A stretch of DNA of 64,000 nucleotides, taken from the NCBI RefSeq assembly GCF_014204755.1, contig NZ_JACHLZ010000001.1, forward strand, positions 2,356,001 through 2,420,000. Direction: 5' to 3'. Below are positions 54,543 to 62,423 of the stretch, one piece after another (the stretch's first letter is position 1; each line of letters starts with the position of its first letter). The stretch comes from Brachybacterium aquaticum. Lineage in GTDB: Bacteria > Actinomycetota > Actinomycetes > Actinomycetales > Dermabacteraceae. Both the position numbers and the translations under genes were made by a program. Under the pieces are notes generated by a model. It was not told the DNA's origin, did not search any database, and saw only the letters and a list, made by a program, of their open reading frames with translations.

Positions 54543-56153
54543 ATGATCGCCGTCGCCGCCGCGGCCGCGTTCCTCGCCACCTTCGACGAGACGTTCCTGA
54601 ACGTCGCCCTCACCCCGATCATGGGGACCTTCAGGGTGGACGTCGCCTCGGTGCAGTGGCTGACCACCGGGTATCTGCTGGTCGCGGCCGTGTTCGTGCC
54701 GGTCGCGGGTGTCCTCTACCACCGCATCCCGACGCGGCCGCTGTTCGTCGCGGTGGTCGCGCTGATGGTGGCCGGCTCCGTGGTCGGGGCGCTCGCCCCG
54801 ACCTTCACGGTGCTGCTGCTGGGGCGTCTGCTCCAGGCGGTCGGCACGGGACTGCTCACCCCGATCGGCATGAACATCACCCTCGCCGTCGCCCCGCGGG
54901 AGAAGCTGGGCCTGGCGATGGGGATCATGGCCGCGATGACCACCCTCGGCCCCTCGATGGCGATCGTCGTCTCCGGCGCGCTGCTGTCCGTCGCGCCGTG
55001 GACCACCCTGATGTGGGTGTTCGGCGGGCTCGCGCTCGCGGTGCTCCTCGCCGGGGCGCTGCTGCTGCGCACGGTCGCCGAGCTCGGCCGTCCCGTGCTC
55101 GACGTGCCGTCCTTCGTGCTGGTCGCGGTCGGTCTGGTGGGTCTGCTCTACGGCATATCCACCGCTTTCAGCGGCAGCGGCCTGGTCCCCGCCCTCAGCG
55201 CGCTCGCGGGGGTGCTCGCCCTGGCCGGCTTCGTCCTGCGCCAGCGCCGGGCCGCCCATTCCCTGCTGGACCTGCGCCCCTTCCGCTCGGCGCCGTTCGT
55301 GCTGGGCGTCTGCATGACCATGCTGGGGCTGCTGTTCGTGTTCGCGATGAACGTGGTCATCCCGCTGTTCCTGCAGTCCGCAAAGGGGCAGACCCCGATG
55401 GGCGCCTCCCTCACCCTCGTCCCCGGCATCCTGCTCACCGTCGTGCTCGGCCCGATCGCGGGTCGCCTGTTCGAGCGCCACGGCGGGCGGGTGATGATCC
55501 CGGCCGGCTTCACGATCATGGCCGTGTTCACGCTGGTGGTGGGCGTCGCCGCCGGGAACGAGTCGGTGCTGCTGCTCGGCGCGCTGTACATCCCCGCGGT
55601 GCTCGCGACCTCGCTCGTCATCGGCCCCTCGCAGACCTTCGGTCTGTCGCACCTCGGCCGTGAGGAGAGCCCCCACGGCGCCACTATCGTCTCGACCAGC
55701 TTCCAGATCGCCGGCTGCCTGGGCACCTCGCTCGGCGTGGGCGTCTACGGCGCGGTGACCGCGCTCGGCCTCGAGAGCGGGGCGGAGCAGGACGCCGCCG
55801 CGACCTCCGGCTTCCTCTCCGACGGCGACGTCATGCGCTATCTCGCCGCCGAGCACCCGAGCTCCACGAACATCTGGTCGTTCGCGACCGGGGAGTCCGA
55901 GGACCTCGACGAGGCGCTGCGCGACCTCGTGTCGCTGCCGGTGATGCGCCTGGCCGCCCGCGAGGTGGTCACGGTCGATGCCGACGCGTCGATCGCCGAG
56001 GCGGTCGCACTGCTCTCCGACCAGCACCTGAAGAAGGTGCCGGTGGTGGCGGGCGAGGACGGCCGGATGGTCGAGATCGTGAACCGCTCGGCGATCACCC
56101 GCCTGGCGCTCTCGCGCCATCTCGAGGCGCGCGCCGAGCTCGTGGATGCCTGA
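54543..56153 (+). CDS. DHA2-type MFS transporter fused to CBS sequence, apparently shortened at the junction
   Basis: 536 aa. Residues 1-400 are a 14-TM type drug/proton antiporter: FLATFDETFLNVALTPIM in TM1, LGRLLQAVGTGLLTPIGMN (motif C-like), and ATIVSTSFQIAGCLGTSLGV near the end. The last helices are absent. At about residue 419 the chain passes into the end of a CBS repeat (GFLSDGDVMRYLAAEHPSS), followed by a complete second one (MRLAAREVVTVDADASIAEA through KKVPVVAGEDGRMVEIVNRS). Because both the MFS end and the start of CBS1 are missing and the frame is kept, an internal deletion in an MFS-CBS gene is likely. The start is unusually close to TM1, and no strong Shine-Dalgarno was found. 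Confidence 0.8.
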   Translation: MIAVAAAAAFLATFDETFLNVALTPIMGTFRVDVASVQWLTTGYLLVAAVFVPVAGVLYHRIPTRPLFVAVVALMVAGSVVGALAPTFTVLLLGRLLQAVGTGLLTPIGMNITLAVAPREKLGLAMGIMAAMTTLGPSMAIVVSGALLSVAPWTTLMWVFGGLALAVLLAGALLLRTVAELGRPVLDVPSFVLVAVGLVGLLYGISTAFSGSGLVPALSALAGVLALAGFVLRQRRAAHSLLDLRPFRSAPFVLGVCMTMLGLLFVFAMNVVIPLFLQSAKGQTPMGASLTLVPGILLTVVLGPIAGRLFERHGGRVMIPAGFTIMAVFTLVVGVAAGNESVLLLGALYIPAVLATSLVIGPSQTFGLSHLGREESPHGATIVSTSFQIAGCLGTSLGVGVYGAVTALGLESGAEQDAAATSGFLSDGDVMRYLAAEHPSSTNIWSFATGESEDLDEALRDLVSLPVMRLAAREVVTVDADASIAEAVALLSDQHLKKVPVVAGEDGRMVEIVNRSAITRLALSRHLEARAELVDA

Positions 56154-56488
56154 GGGGCGCCGGCCCCCGAGGCGCACAGTCGTCTGATGCGCACGGGCGT
56201 CTGATGCGTCACGGAGGCAGGGGGATCCGCCCGCGGCGGCTCCCCCTGCCTCCTGCGCACGCGGGCGGTGGCCGTTCGCGCAGGTCGATCGGGGGTGCGG
56301 GCGGCCGACGGGGGCCGTCGGCCGAGGCGTCCAGGGCCCCGCGCCGCCTGTCCTCTGTGACGCAGGGCATGGGGACTCCAAGGGGCGTGTGTCATTCTCG
56401 TGCCTCGGCATCGCGCGTCCCGGTGCGTGCCACGACCCCGCGTCCCGTGTGGAAGGGCCGGGCGGACCCGCGAGGAAGGGAGAGCACG
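56154..56488 (+). other. Intergenic region with terminator and promoter space
   Basis: No credible gene was found. It contains a long hairpin (56213-56253), a small direct repeat (GTCTGATGCG, twice near 56180-56210), and two adjacent palindrome-related words (GGCCGACGG at 56302 and CCGTCGGCC at 56315). The promoter of the variant-LRR gene should lie in the last 150 bases; no convincing -35/-10 pair was seen. Confidence 0.5.
56213..56253 (+). terminator. Terminator after the treS/MFS-CBS genes
   Basis: GGAGGCAGGGGG pairs with CCCCCTGCCTCC, with an inner CCGCC-CGC-GGCGG stem and a 2-by-2 internal loop. Confidence 0.85.
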
Positions 56489-57994
56489 GTGGCAGAGCAC
56501 CGTTCGACGGCGCAGGAGGCGGAGGACCCGGGCACGAGCCCGGAGCGGCTCCTCGAGCTCACCGAGAAGCACCCTCAGCTGCACCGGCTGCTCGCGCTGA
56601 ACCCATCGACCCCGGACGTCGCCCGGCAGTGGATCCTCGCGACGAACCCCTGGGCGAAGAAGGCCTACGAGCAGAGCACCGGCACCGCGGAGCCCGAGGT
56701 GACCCGCGGGACAGGCGATGCCGGTGCGAGCGAGGAGGCCGACGAGGGCGAGCCCACCCAGGCCCACGCCGTGGTGTTCGACGAGGATCCCTCGGAGGCC
56801 GACGAGGGCGAGCCCACGCAGGCCCAGCCGGCCGTGGTCGACGAGGACCCGGAGGAGGGCGAACCGACGCAGGCACACGCCGTGGTCGTCGACGATGACA
56901 ACGCCGGATCGGCTGGGGAGCCGGCTGGCCGCCCTGACCCGTCGGCCGACGCGGACCCCGACAGCCCCACGGTCTGGGGCGACTACCCCGACGACCTGCT
57001 GTGGGGCGGCTCCGCCGCAGCCACCGCCGCAGCGGCCGGCGCAGGGGCCGCGCCGAGCAGGCCGGACGACTCCCCGACCATCGCCCGGCCCTCGGCCACG
57101 ACGCCCCCGCCGGCCGCGCCCCTGGGGTCCGGGACCTCCCCCGCGGTCCCGGACGAGCACCGGGCCGGGTCCCCCGTCGTCCGGGTGTCCCCGCAGAGCG
57201 GGGTCGTCCCGCTCGGCGCCTCCGCCGCCAGTGCGGGCACCCCCGTCACCGCGCCTCAGCGGGTCGGAGCCGCGGGCGGCCCTGCGGCCGGCACCGCCAC
57301 CGCGAGCACGGGAGCCCCCGTCACCGCGCCCCAGCGGGTGGGGTCCGCGGGCGCAGGTGCCGCGGGCGCCGGCGCGCCCTCCACCACCGCACCCCAGCAG
57401 CCGGTGCAGGAGGGCGACTCCTCCTCCAGCACGAAGAAGCTGCTGCTCGCCGCCGGCGGCTGCCTCGTGCTGGGGCTCGTGCTGCTGCTCGTGATCGCTC
57501 TGGCCGGGCGTGCGCTGTTCACCTCGGGCGAGGAGGAGTACGAGCGCGACAGCACCACCACCGCTGCCGAGGCCACCACCACCGAGGGCCCCACCTCCGA
57601 GGAGGCCACCACCGAGGAGGAGACCCCGTCCCAGGACCCCGTCTCCCCCGCCCCGGAGGACGCTCAGGACCTCGCGCAGGTCGTCTCCCCCACCGGGAAC
57701 ATCAGCTGCGTGCTGGGCGAGGACGGGGTGGGCTGCTCGGTCGTGGAGCGCAGCTTCGCCGGCGACCTCCAGGACTGCGACAGCGGCCCCTTCTCGATCC
57801 AGGTCGCGGACGGCGATGCGGCCATGGCCTGCGGCTCCTCGTTCCTCAGCGGCGAGGCGCAGACCCTCTCCTACGGCAGCAGCACCACCGTGGGCGACAG
57901 CGCCTGCACCAGCAGCTCCGAGGGTATGACCTGCTGGAACGTCATGACCGGCAAGGGCTTCAGCGTGAACCGCTCGGGATACGAGACGTTCTGA
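56489..57994 (+). CDS. Single-pass membrane protein with variant leucine-rich repeat, acidic Thr-Gln repeats and Cys-rich exported domain
   Basis: 501 aa. Residues 10-55 match the variant LRR domain of actinobacterial proteins (SPERLLELTEKHPQLHRLLA, LNPSTPDVARQWILATNPWA). Residues 80-135 hold three copies of EGEPTQAHAVV / EGEPTQAQPAV in an acidic context. A long Pro/Ala/Thr linker has two near-identical units (APVTAPQRVG). One TM (LLLAAGGCLVLGLVLLLVIA) is followed by a Thr/Glu spacer and a C-terminal domain with six Cys (VVSPTGNISCVLGEDGVGCS, LQDCDSGPF, MACGSS, SACTSS, MTCWNV). The GTG at 56489 follows GGAAGGGAGAG. The function is unknown; sensing or cell-envelope roles are guesses. A terminator and tRNA-Thr follow. 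Confidence 0.8.
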   Translation: MAEHRSTAQEAEDPGTSPERLLELTEKHPQLHRLLALNPSTPDVARQWILATNPWAKKAYEQSTGTAEPEVTRGTGDAGASEEADEGEPTQAHAVVFDEDPSEADEGEPTQAQPAVVDEDPEEGEPTQAHAVVVDDDNAGSAGEPAGRPDPSADADPDSPTVWGDYPDDLLWGGSAAATAAAAGAGAAPSRPDDSPTIARPSATTPPPAAPLGSGTSPAVPDEHRAGSPVVRVSPQSGVVPLGASAASAGTPVTAPQRVGAAGGPAAGTATASTGAPVTAPQRVGSAGAGAAGAGAPSTTAPQQPVQEGDSSSSTKKLLLAAGGCLVLGLVLLLVIALAGRALFTSGEEEYERDSTTTAAEATTTEGPTSEEATTEEETPSQDPVSPAPEDAQDLAQVVSPTGNISCVLGEDGVGCSVVERSFAGDLQDCDSGPFSIQVADGDAAMACGSSFLSGEAQTLSYGSSTTVGDSACTSSSEGMTCWNVMTGKGFSVNRSGYETF

Positions 57995-58030
57995 CCCACG
58001 CTCCGTCGGGCCTCGAGGCTCCCGAACGAC

Positions 58031-58066
58031 GAACAGGCCGCCATGGGCATCCATGGCGGCCTGTTC
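58031..58066. terminator. Terminator between the LRR gene and tRNA-Thr
   Basis: A 16-bp perfect stem (GAACAGGCCGCCATGG and complement) with loop GCAT. It lies after the LRR gene stop on the plus strand and 8 nt past the tRNA 3' end on the minus strand, so it may terminate both. Confidence 0.85.
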
Positions 58067-58073
58067 CCTATCG

Positions 58074-58145
58074 AGCTGGAGACGAGATTCGAACTCGCAA
58101 CCACCTGTTTACAAGACAGGTGCGCTACCGTTGCGCCACTCCAGC
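58074..58145 (-). tRNA. tRNA-Thr (anticodon UGU)
   Basis: 72-nt cloverleaf: acceptor GCTGGAG/CTCCAGC, anticodon stem CCTGT/ACAGG with loop CTTGTAA (anticodon TGT), T arm GCGAG-TTCGAAT-CTCGT with a G-T end pair, discriminator T. CCA is not encoded. Confidence 0.93.
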
Positions 58146-58220
58146 GGGAGGGACCGGCCGCCGAGGCGACCGGTCCCCATGAGTGTAGAGGCTGAGGCCC
58201 GAGCGGGCCCGCTCAGGCGA

Positions 58221-59036
58221 TCAGCCCTGGCCGCTGCCCGAGGCGCCGCCCGCGTCGGAGGCGGCGGACCCGCCCGCGGCGAGCACGGCCTCGCGCAGCG
58301 CCCCCTCGGTGCTCCACTGCTCGAACTGGGTGCCGTCGATCTCGATGTACGGGGTGCCGCCGCCGTTCTCCTCGCCGTACGGGTCCGCGACCTGGCGCAC
58401 CCACGGCTGGTAGGTCTTCGCGCTCATGCAGGACTGCACGGAGTCCGAGGCGCCGGCCTCCTGGGCGTAGCCCCAGATCTCGTCGTCGGTGAGACCCGCG
58501 GTGCCCTCGGCGGGCTGGTTGGCGAACATCAGCTGCTGGAAGGGGAGGACGTTCTCGGGGTTGTCCTCGTACACGCACACCAGGGCGTTGGCGGCGCGGG
58601 AGGAGTAGTCGCCGGAGGTGGACTGGGTGTCCAGGAAGCGGCGCGGCACGAGGTGGATCGTGGCCTCCTGGTCGTTGACCATGGTCTCGAGGTCGGCACC
58701 GTTGATCTGCTCGAACTGGCCGCAGTAGGGGCACATGAAGTCGAGGTGGAGCTCCACCACGGGCTTCCCGGAGTCCTCGGGGGCGCCGAGCACAAGGTAG
58801 GGCTGGTCCTCGGCGACACCGGCCGGGGTGGCCACGGGGCCGGCGGGCTGCAGCGAGCGGTAGATGAACACGCCCGCGCCGGCGACGAGCACGAGCGCGA
58901 CCACGGTGACCGCGGCGATGACGACGGTGCGGACGGTGCGCTGACGCTTGAGCTCCGCCTGCCGCTGCTTGCGCAGGGCCTCGCGCTGGGCTTCGCGGCG
59001 CTCCTGCGCCGACATGGAGGGACCGGACGCGGCCAT
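58221..59036 (-). CDS. DsbA-family membrane-anchored thiol-disulfide protein
   Basis: 271 aa. A charged N-terminal helix (AQERREAQREALRKQRQAEL) leads into one TM (VRTVVIAAVTVVALVLVAGA) and an exported thioredoxin-fold domain with the redox motif CPYC in HLDFMCPYCGQFEQING. GTPYIEIDGTQFEQW near the end supplies the cis-Pro loop. Actinobacterial proteins of this shape introduce or repair disulfides in exported proteins. Other Cys (LVCVYED, SCMSAK) could form a structural disulfide. GAGGAGATCCC precedes the ATG. Substrates might include the Cys-rich domain encoded on the other side of the tRNA. Confidence 0.9.
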   Translation of the reverse strand: MAASGPSMSAQERREAQREALRKQRQAELKRQRTVRTVVIAAVTVVALVLVAGAGVFIYRSLQPAGPVATPAGVAEDQPYLVLGAPEDSGKPVVELHLDFMCPYCGQFEQINGADLETMVNDQEATIHLVPRRFLDTQSTSGDYSSRAANALVCVYEDNPENVLPFQQLMFANQPAEGTAGLTDDEIWGYAQEAGASDSVQSCMSAKTYQPWVRQVADPYGEENGGGTPYIEIDGTQFEQWSTEGALREAVLAAGGSAASDAGGASGSGQG

Positions 59037-59157
59037 GGGATCTCCTCGCCCCGCGAGGGGCAGCTGTCGATGATGGGGTCGAGGGGAGTTTATCGGTCCC
59101 GACCTGAGCGGGCCCGGGGCGCATGGCGCACCTCACGCGTGAAGTCCGCGATCGGGC

Positions 59158-61494
59158 TCAGCGCCTCCACACGGCGATGTCGGCCAGCCGCGGGCCGTCC
59201 GGGAACGGGAAGTAGTCGACCATCCCCTCCCGGGCCACGAGGGCGAAGACGATCGCGCCGAGCAGCAGCAGGAGCAGCACCAGCACGATCGCGCCCCACA
59301 TCATGTCCGGGGCGGCGGCATCCATCATCCGATGCGCGCCGTTGCGGGTGGTCCGGCTGCCGAGCCCCACCCAGGTGATCAGCAGGGTGATGGCCATCGC
59401 GACCGCGAACGCGACCCCGTCGGGCGGAGGTGTGCCCTGGAGCAGCGTCCAGCCGGCGTCGAGGGCGACCCCCACCAGCAGTCCGAGCACGAGGGGCAGC
59501 ACGGCCTGCAGCGCGATCTCGAGGAGGCCGAGCAGGAAGCGGAAGGGGCTGGCGAGCGCGGCGGCCGCGGTGGGCCCGGAGCCGGTCGCACCGCGCATCC
59601 GCTGCGCGGAGACGGCACGGTGCGTGCGCTCCCAGGCGCGGGCCACCGCGCCGAGCAGCAGCATCATCGCGAGCGCCACGTACGGGGCGAGCGCCGCGAG
59701 CGCCACGATCAGCACGTGCCCGAGCCACACCAGCAGCGGCCGACGGGGCGGTGGCGGCGCGCCCCACACTCCGGGCGCGATCATCTGGCCGGGGTGCTGA
59801 CCGGGGTGCTGTCCCGGCATCTGCTGCGGTGCGATGCCCTGCCCCGGCCACTGCTGGGGGGTGTGCTGGACGGGCGCCTGCTGGACGGGCGCCTGCTGGA
59901 CGGGGGCATGCTGCACCGGCGACTGCGGGGCCTGCGCCCGCGGCCAGGCCGGCTGCGCCGCCGGGCGGGGCGCGGGCTGGGCCCGCTGGACGGGGCCCTG
60001 CTGCACGGGGGCCTGCTGCACGGGGATCTGCCGGGTCGGGAAGCGGCTGCTGCGCTGCGGCGCGGCCGGGAACTGTGACTCGCCGTGCTGCACCCCTCCG
60101 TTCTGTGCAGTGCCGTGGTGGGAGGCGGCGGGCTGCCCGTATACCGGGCGCTGCGGGGGCAGCTGCTCCGTCGGCGGCTCCTGGGGGGTGTCCCGTCGGC
60201 CGACAGGGCCGTGCGGGGGCGGCACGGCCGGCATCGCCCGCGTGGGGTTCTGCACCACCGGGATCACCTCGGTGACGGGCACGTCCGGGGTGGAGATGCG
60301 GGGCAGCATCTCGGTGGGCTCCTCGCCGTCGTCGATCACGGGGAGCATCTCGGTCGCCCCCTCGGGCACGGGCCCCGCATCACCCGCGGCGTGTGCGGCA
60401 CGCGCCTCGTCGGCCCGCACATCGTCGGCCCACGCCTCGTCAACCCACGCCTCGTCGGCCTCGTCGGCCGAGCCGGCAGCCGTCACACCCGCGAGCCCGG
60501 CCCCGCTCGCGACCCCGGCCCCACCCGCGACCCCGGCCCCACCGGCGAGGTCCGCCGTGCGGCCGTCCGCGCCCAGCGCCTCGGTGACTCCGGGATCGTC
60601 GTAGCGGGTGAGGTCCAGCTCTGCGAGTCGGACCAGCATCTCCTCGGGCTCGGGGCGCTCGGCCGGGTCGGCGCGCAGCGCGGAGCGCAGCCAGTCGGCG
60701 AGCTCGGTGGGCAGCCCCTCGACGTCCAGCTCCCCGCGCTCGGCGCGCAGGAACACCAGGTCCGCGCGCCCCGAGCCGAAGGGCTCGCGGCCGGTCGCGG
60801 CGAAGGAGAGCAGCGCCGCCCAGGACCACCAGTCGCCCTCCACGCCGGCGCGGTTCGTGCTGACCACCTCGGGGTCGAGATAGGCGGCGGTGCCCATCAC
60901 GAGCCCGGTCGAGGTCAGGCGCGACTCCTCCGCGGCGATCGCGATGCCGAAGTCGATGATCACGGGGTCCAGCCGGTCCCCGTCGGGGTCGAAGCCCACG
61001 AGGTCCGCGTCCCGCGCGCCGCGCAGCAGGACGTTGCTGGGTTTGAGGTCGCGGTGGATCACCCCGGCGGCGTGGATGTCGCGCAGGGACTCCCCCATCG
61101 CCAGGCCGATCTCCCGCACCGCCTCGGGGTGCAGCCCGCCGTGGTCGCACACCGCGTCCTCGAGGGTGGGGCCGGGGATGAACTCGGTGACCACGAAGGC
61201 GTCGGGCGAGTCGAGCTCCGCATCCAGGATCCGCACGATCGAGTCGTTGCGGACCATCCGCTGGGCGGTCACCTCGCGCGAGAGCCGCTCGCGGGCGCGG
61301 GGGTCGTCGGCGATCTCGTGGCGCAGCAGCTTGATGGCCACGTCGTTCCCGTCGGCGTCCTGCGCCCGGTAGACGATCCCCATCCCGCCCGCGCCGATCC
61401 GGCCCAGGATCTGGTAGCCGGACTCCTCGGCGAGCGCGCGCAGGCGCGGGTCGGTGGTGACCGGCGAGCGTCGGGGCGTGCGGGACTCGGACAT
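59158..61494 (-). CDS. Ser/Thr protein kinase with FHA-ligand-like repeats, Gln/Pro repeats and polytopic C-terminus
   Basis: 778 aa. The PknB-type kinase domain is near residues 25-290: GRIGAGGMGIVYRAQD, catalytic Lys in VAIKLLRHE, HRDLKPSNVLLRGA, DFG in VIIDFGIAIA and TGLVMGTAAYLDPE. A linker of about 300 residues holds Gly/Ala repeats (GAGVAGGAGVASGAGLAG), an Asp/Glu/Ala stretch, several T-x-x-[LI] units (TEMLPVI, TEMLPRI, TEVIPVV, TRAMPAV) and VQQAP repeats. The C-terminal 200 residues contain about five TM helices instead of an exported PASTA or sensor domain. ATG 61494 is supported by the leaderless -10 box. Its substrates and signal are unknown; a membrane-organising role is a guess. 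Confidence 0.9.
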   Translation of the reverse strand: MSESRTPRRSPVTTDPRLRALAEESGYQILGRIGAGGMGIVYRAQDADGNDVAIKLLRHEIADDPRARERLSREVTAQRMVRNDSIVRILDAELDSPDAFVVTEFIPGPTLEDAVCDHGGLHPEAVREIGLAMGESLRDIHAAGVIHRDLKPSNVLLRGARDADLVGFDPDGDRLDPVIIDFGIAIAAEESRLTSTGLVMGTAAYLDPEVVSTNRAGVEGDWWSWAALLSFAATGREPFGSGRADLVFLRAERGELDVEGLPTELADWLRSALRADPAERPEPEEMLVRLAELDLTRYDDPGVTEALGADGRTADLAGGAGVAGGAGVASGAGLAGVTAAGSADEADEAWVDEAWADDVRADEARAAHAAGDAGPVPEGATEMLPVIDDGEEPTEMLPRISTPDVPVTEVIPVVQNPTRAMPAVPPPHGPVGRRDTPQEPPTEQLPPQRPVYGQPAASHHGTAQNGGVQHGESQFPAAPQRSSRFPTRQIPVQQAPVQQGPVQRAQPAPRPAAQPAWPRAQAPQSPVQHAPVQQAPVQQAPVQHTPQQWPGQGIAPQQMPGQHPGQHPGQMIAPGVWGAPPPPRRPLLVWLGHVLIVALAALAPYVALAMMLLLGAVARAWERTHRAVSAQRMRGATGSGPTAAAALASPFRFLLGLLEIALQAVLPLVLGLLVGVALDAGWTLLQGTPPPDGVAFAVAMAITLLITWVGLGSRTTRNGAHRMMDAAAPDMMWGAIVLVLLLLLLGAIVFALVAREGMVDYFPFPDGPRLADIAVWRR

Positions 61495-61501
61495 GTCCGC
61501 C

Positions 61502-61507
61502 ATGCTA
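61502..61507 (-). promoter_or_regulatory. Leaderless -10 box of the kinase gene
   Basis: TAGCAT on the minus strand followed by 7 nt and the ATG at 61494. Confidence 0.55.
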
Positions 61508-61699
61508 CGAGGCCCCGCCCGGGAGCCGCGCTGCCTTCACGGCTCCCGCACAGGCTCCCCTCCAGCTCCCTCCGGGTGGGAAACCCCCTCCCCGCACCGG
61601 GCTCCGGCGTGAGACGATCCGAGCGCGGCGCGGTGGGCGCCGCCCCGGGGCTCCGTCCCGGCCCGCATGCCACGAGGGCACCACGAGGAAAGAGGCGCC

Positions 61700-62377
61700 A
61701 TGCGCTCCACCCTGTTCGACGCCGCCAACCATGAGCGCCAGACCAACGAGAGGTGGGCGCTGCAGTCCTCCAAGATGCTGCGCTGCGCGCTGGGTCCGCA
61801 GTCGCCGGAGATCATCTCGTCGGCCGGGGCGATGGTCGCCTACCAAGGCCAGATGGACTTCGCCTACCAGGGCTCCGGCGGCGGCATGAAGCTGCTGAAG
61901 AAGATGGCCACCGGCGAGGGCGGGAACATGATGCGCACCCGCGGGCAGGGCGAGATCTTCTTCGCCCGCAGCAACAACGAGATCTTCCTGCTCCAGCTCG
62001 AGGGCGATGCGCTGACCCTGAACACGCGCAACATGCTCGCCTTCGACAGCTCCATCCAGTGGGACATCCGCTCGGTCGGCGGGGCGGGGATCATGGCCGG
62101 AGGACTGTTCAACCTGTTCCTGCAGGGCCACGGCATGGTCGCGGTCACGAGCGACGGCCCGCCGCTGCTGCTGGACTGCTCCCAGCAGCCCACCTTCGTG
62201 GACCCGCAGGCGGCGGTGTGCTGGTCGGCGAACCTGCAGCCGCAGATCAAGAACGACTTCAAGATGGGCTCGCTCATCGGTCGCGGCTCCGGGGAGTCCT
62301 TCCAGCTGGGCTTCCACGGCCCCGGCTTCGTGGTCGTCCAGCCCTCCGAGGGCCCGGTCGTCGCCGCGTCCGCCTGA
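61700..62377 (+). CDS. AIM24 family protein
   Basis: 225 aa without signal or TM segments. Family features: EIISSAGAMVAYQGQMDFAY, RTRGQGEIFFARSNNEIFLL, NTRNMLAFDSSIQWDIRSVG and GLFNLFLQGHGMVAVTSDGP, with repeated beta-hairpin character. Bacterial AIM24 proteins have no established function; the yeast relative organises the mitochondrial inner membrane. GAGGAAAGAGG precedes the ATG. It is divergent from the kinase and lies 46 nt before the next gene on the same strand. Confidence 0.9.
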   Translation: MRSTLFDAANHERQTNERWALQSSKMLRCALGPQSPEIISSAGAMVAYQGQMDFAYQGSGGGMKLLKKMATGEGGNMMRTRGQGEIFFARSNNEIFLLQLEGDALTLNTRNMLAFDSSIQWDIRSVGGAGIMAGGLFNLFLQGHGMVAVTSDGPPLLLDCSQQPTFVDPQAAVCWSANLQPQIKNDFKMGSLIGRGSGESFQLGFHGPGFVVVQPSEGPVVAASA

Positions 62378-62411
62378 GCGCTCGTCCAGCACCGGTCCGT
62401 CCGGTCGCGTC

Positions 62412-62417
62412 TACCAT
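62412..62417 (+). promoter_or_regulatory. Leaderless -10 box of the ATP-grasp gene
   Basis: TACCAT, 6 nt, then GTG at 62424. An ATG inside it (62416) is followed two codons later by TGA and cannot be the start. Confidence 0.5.
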
Positions 62418-62423
62418 GGCCCG

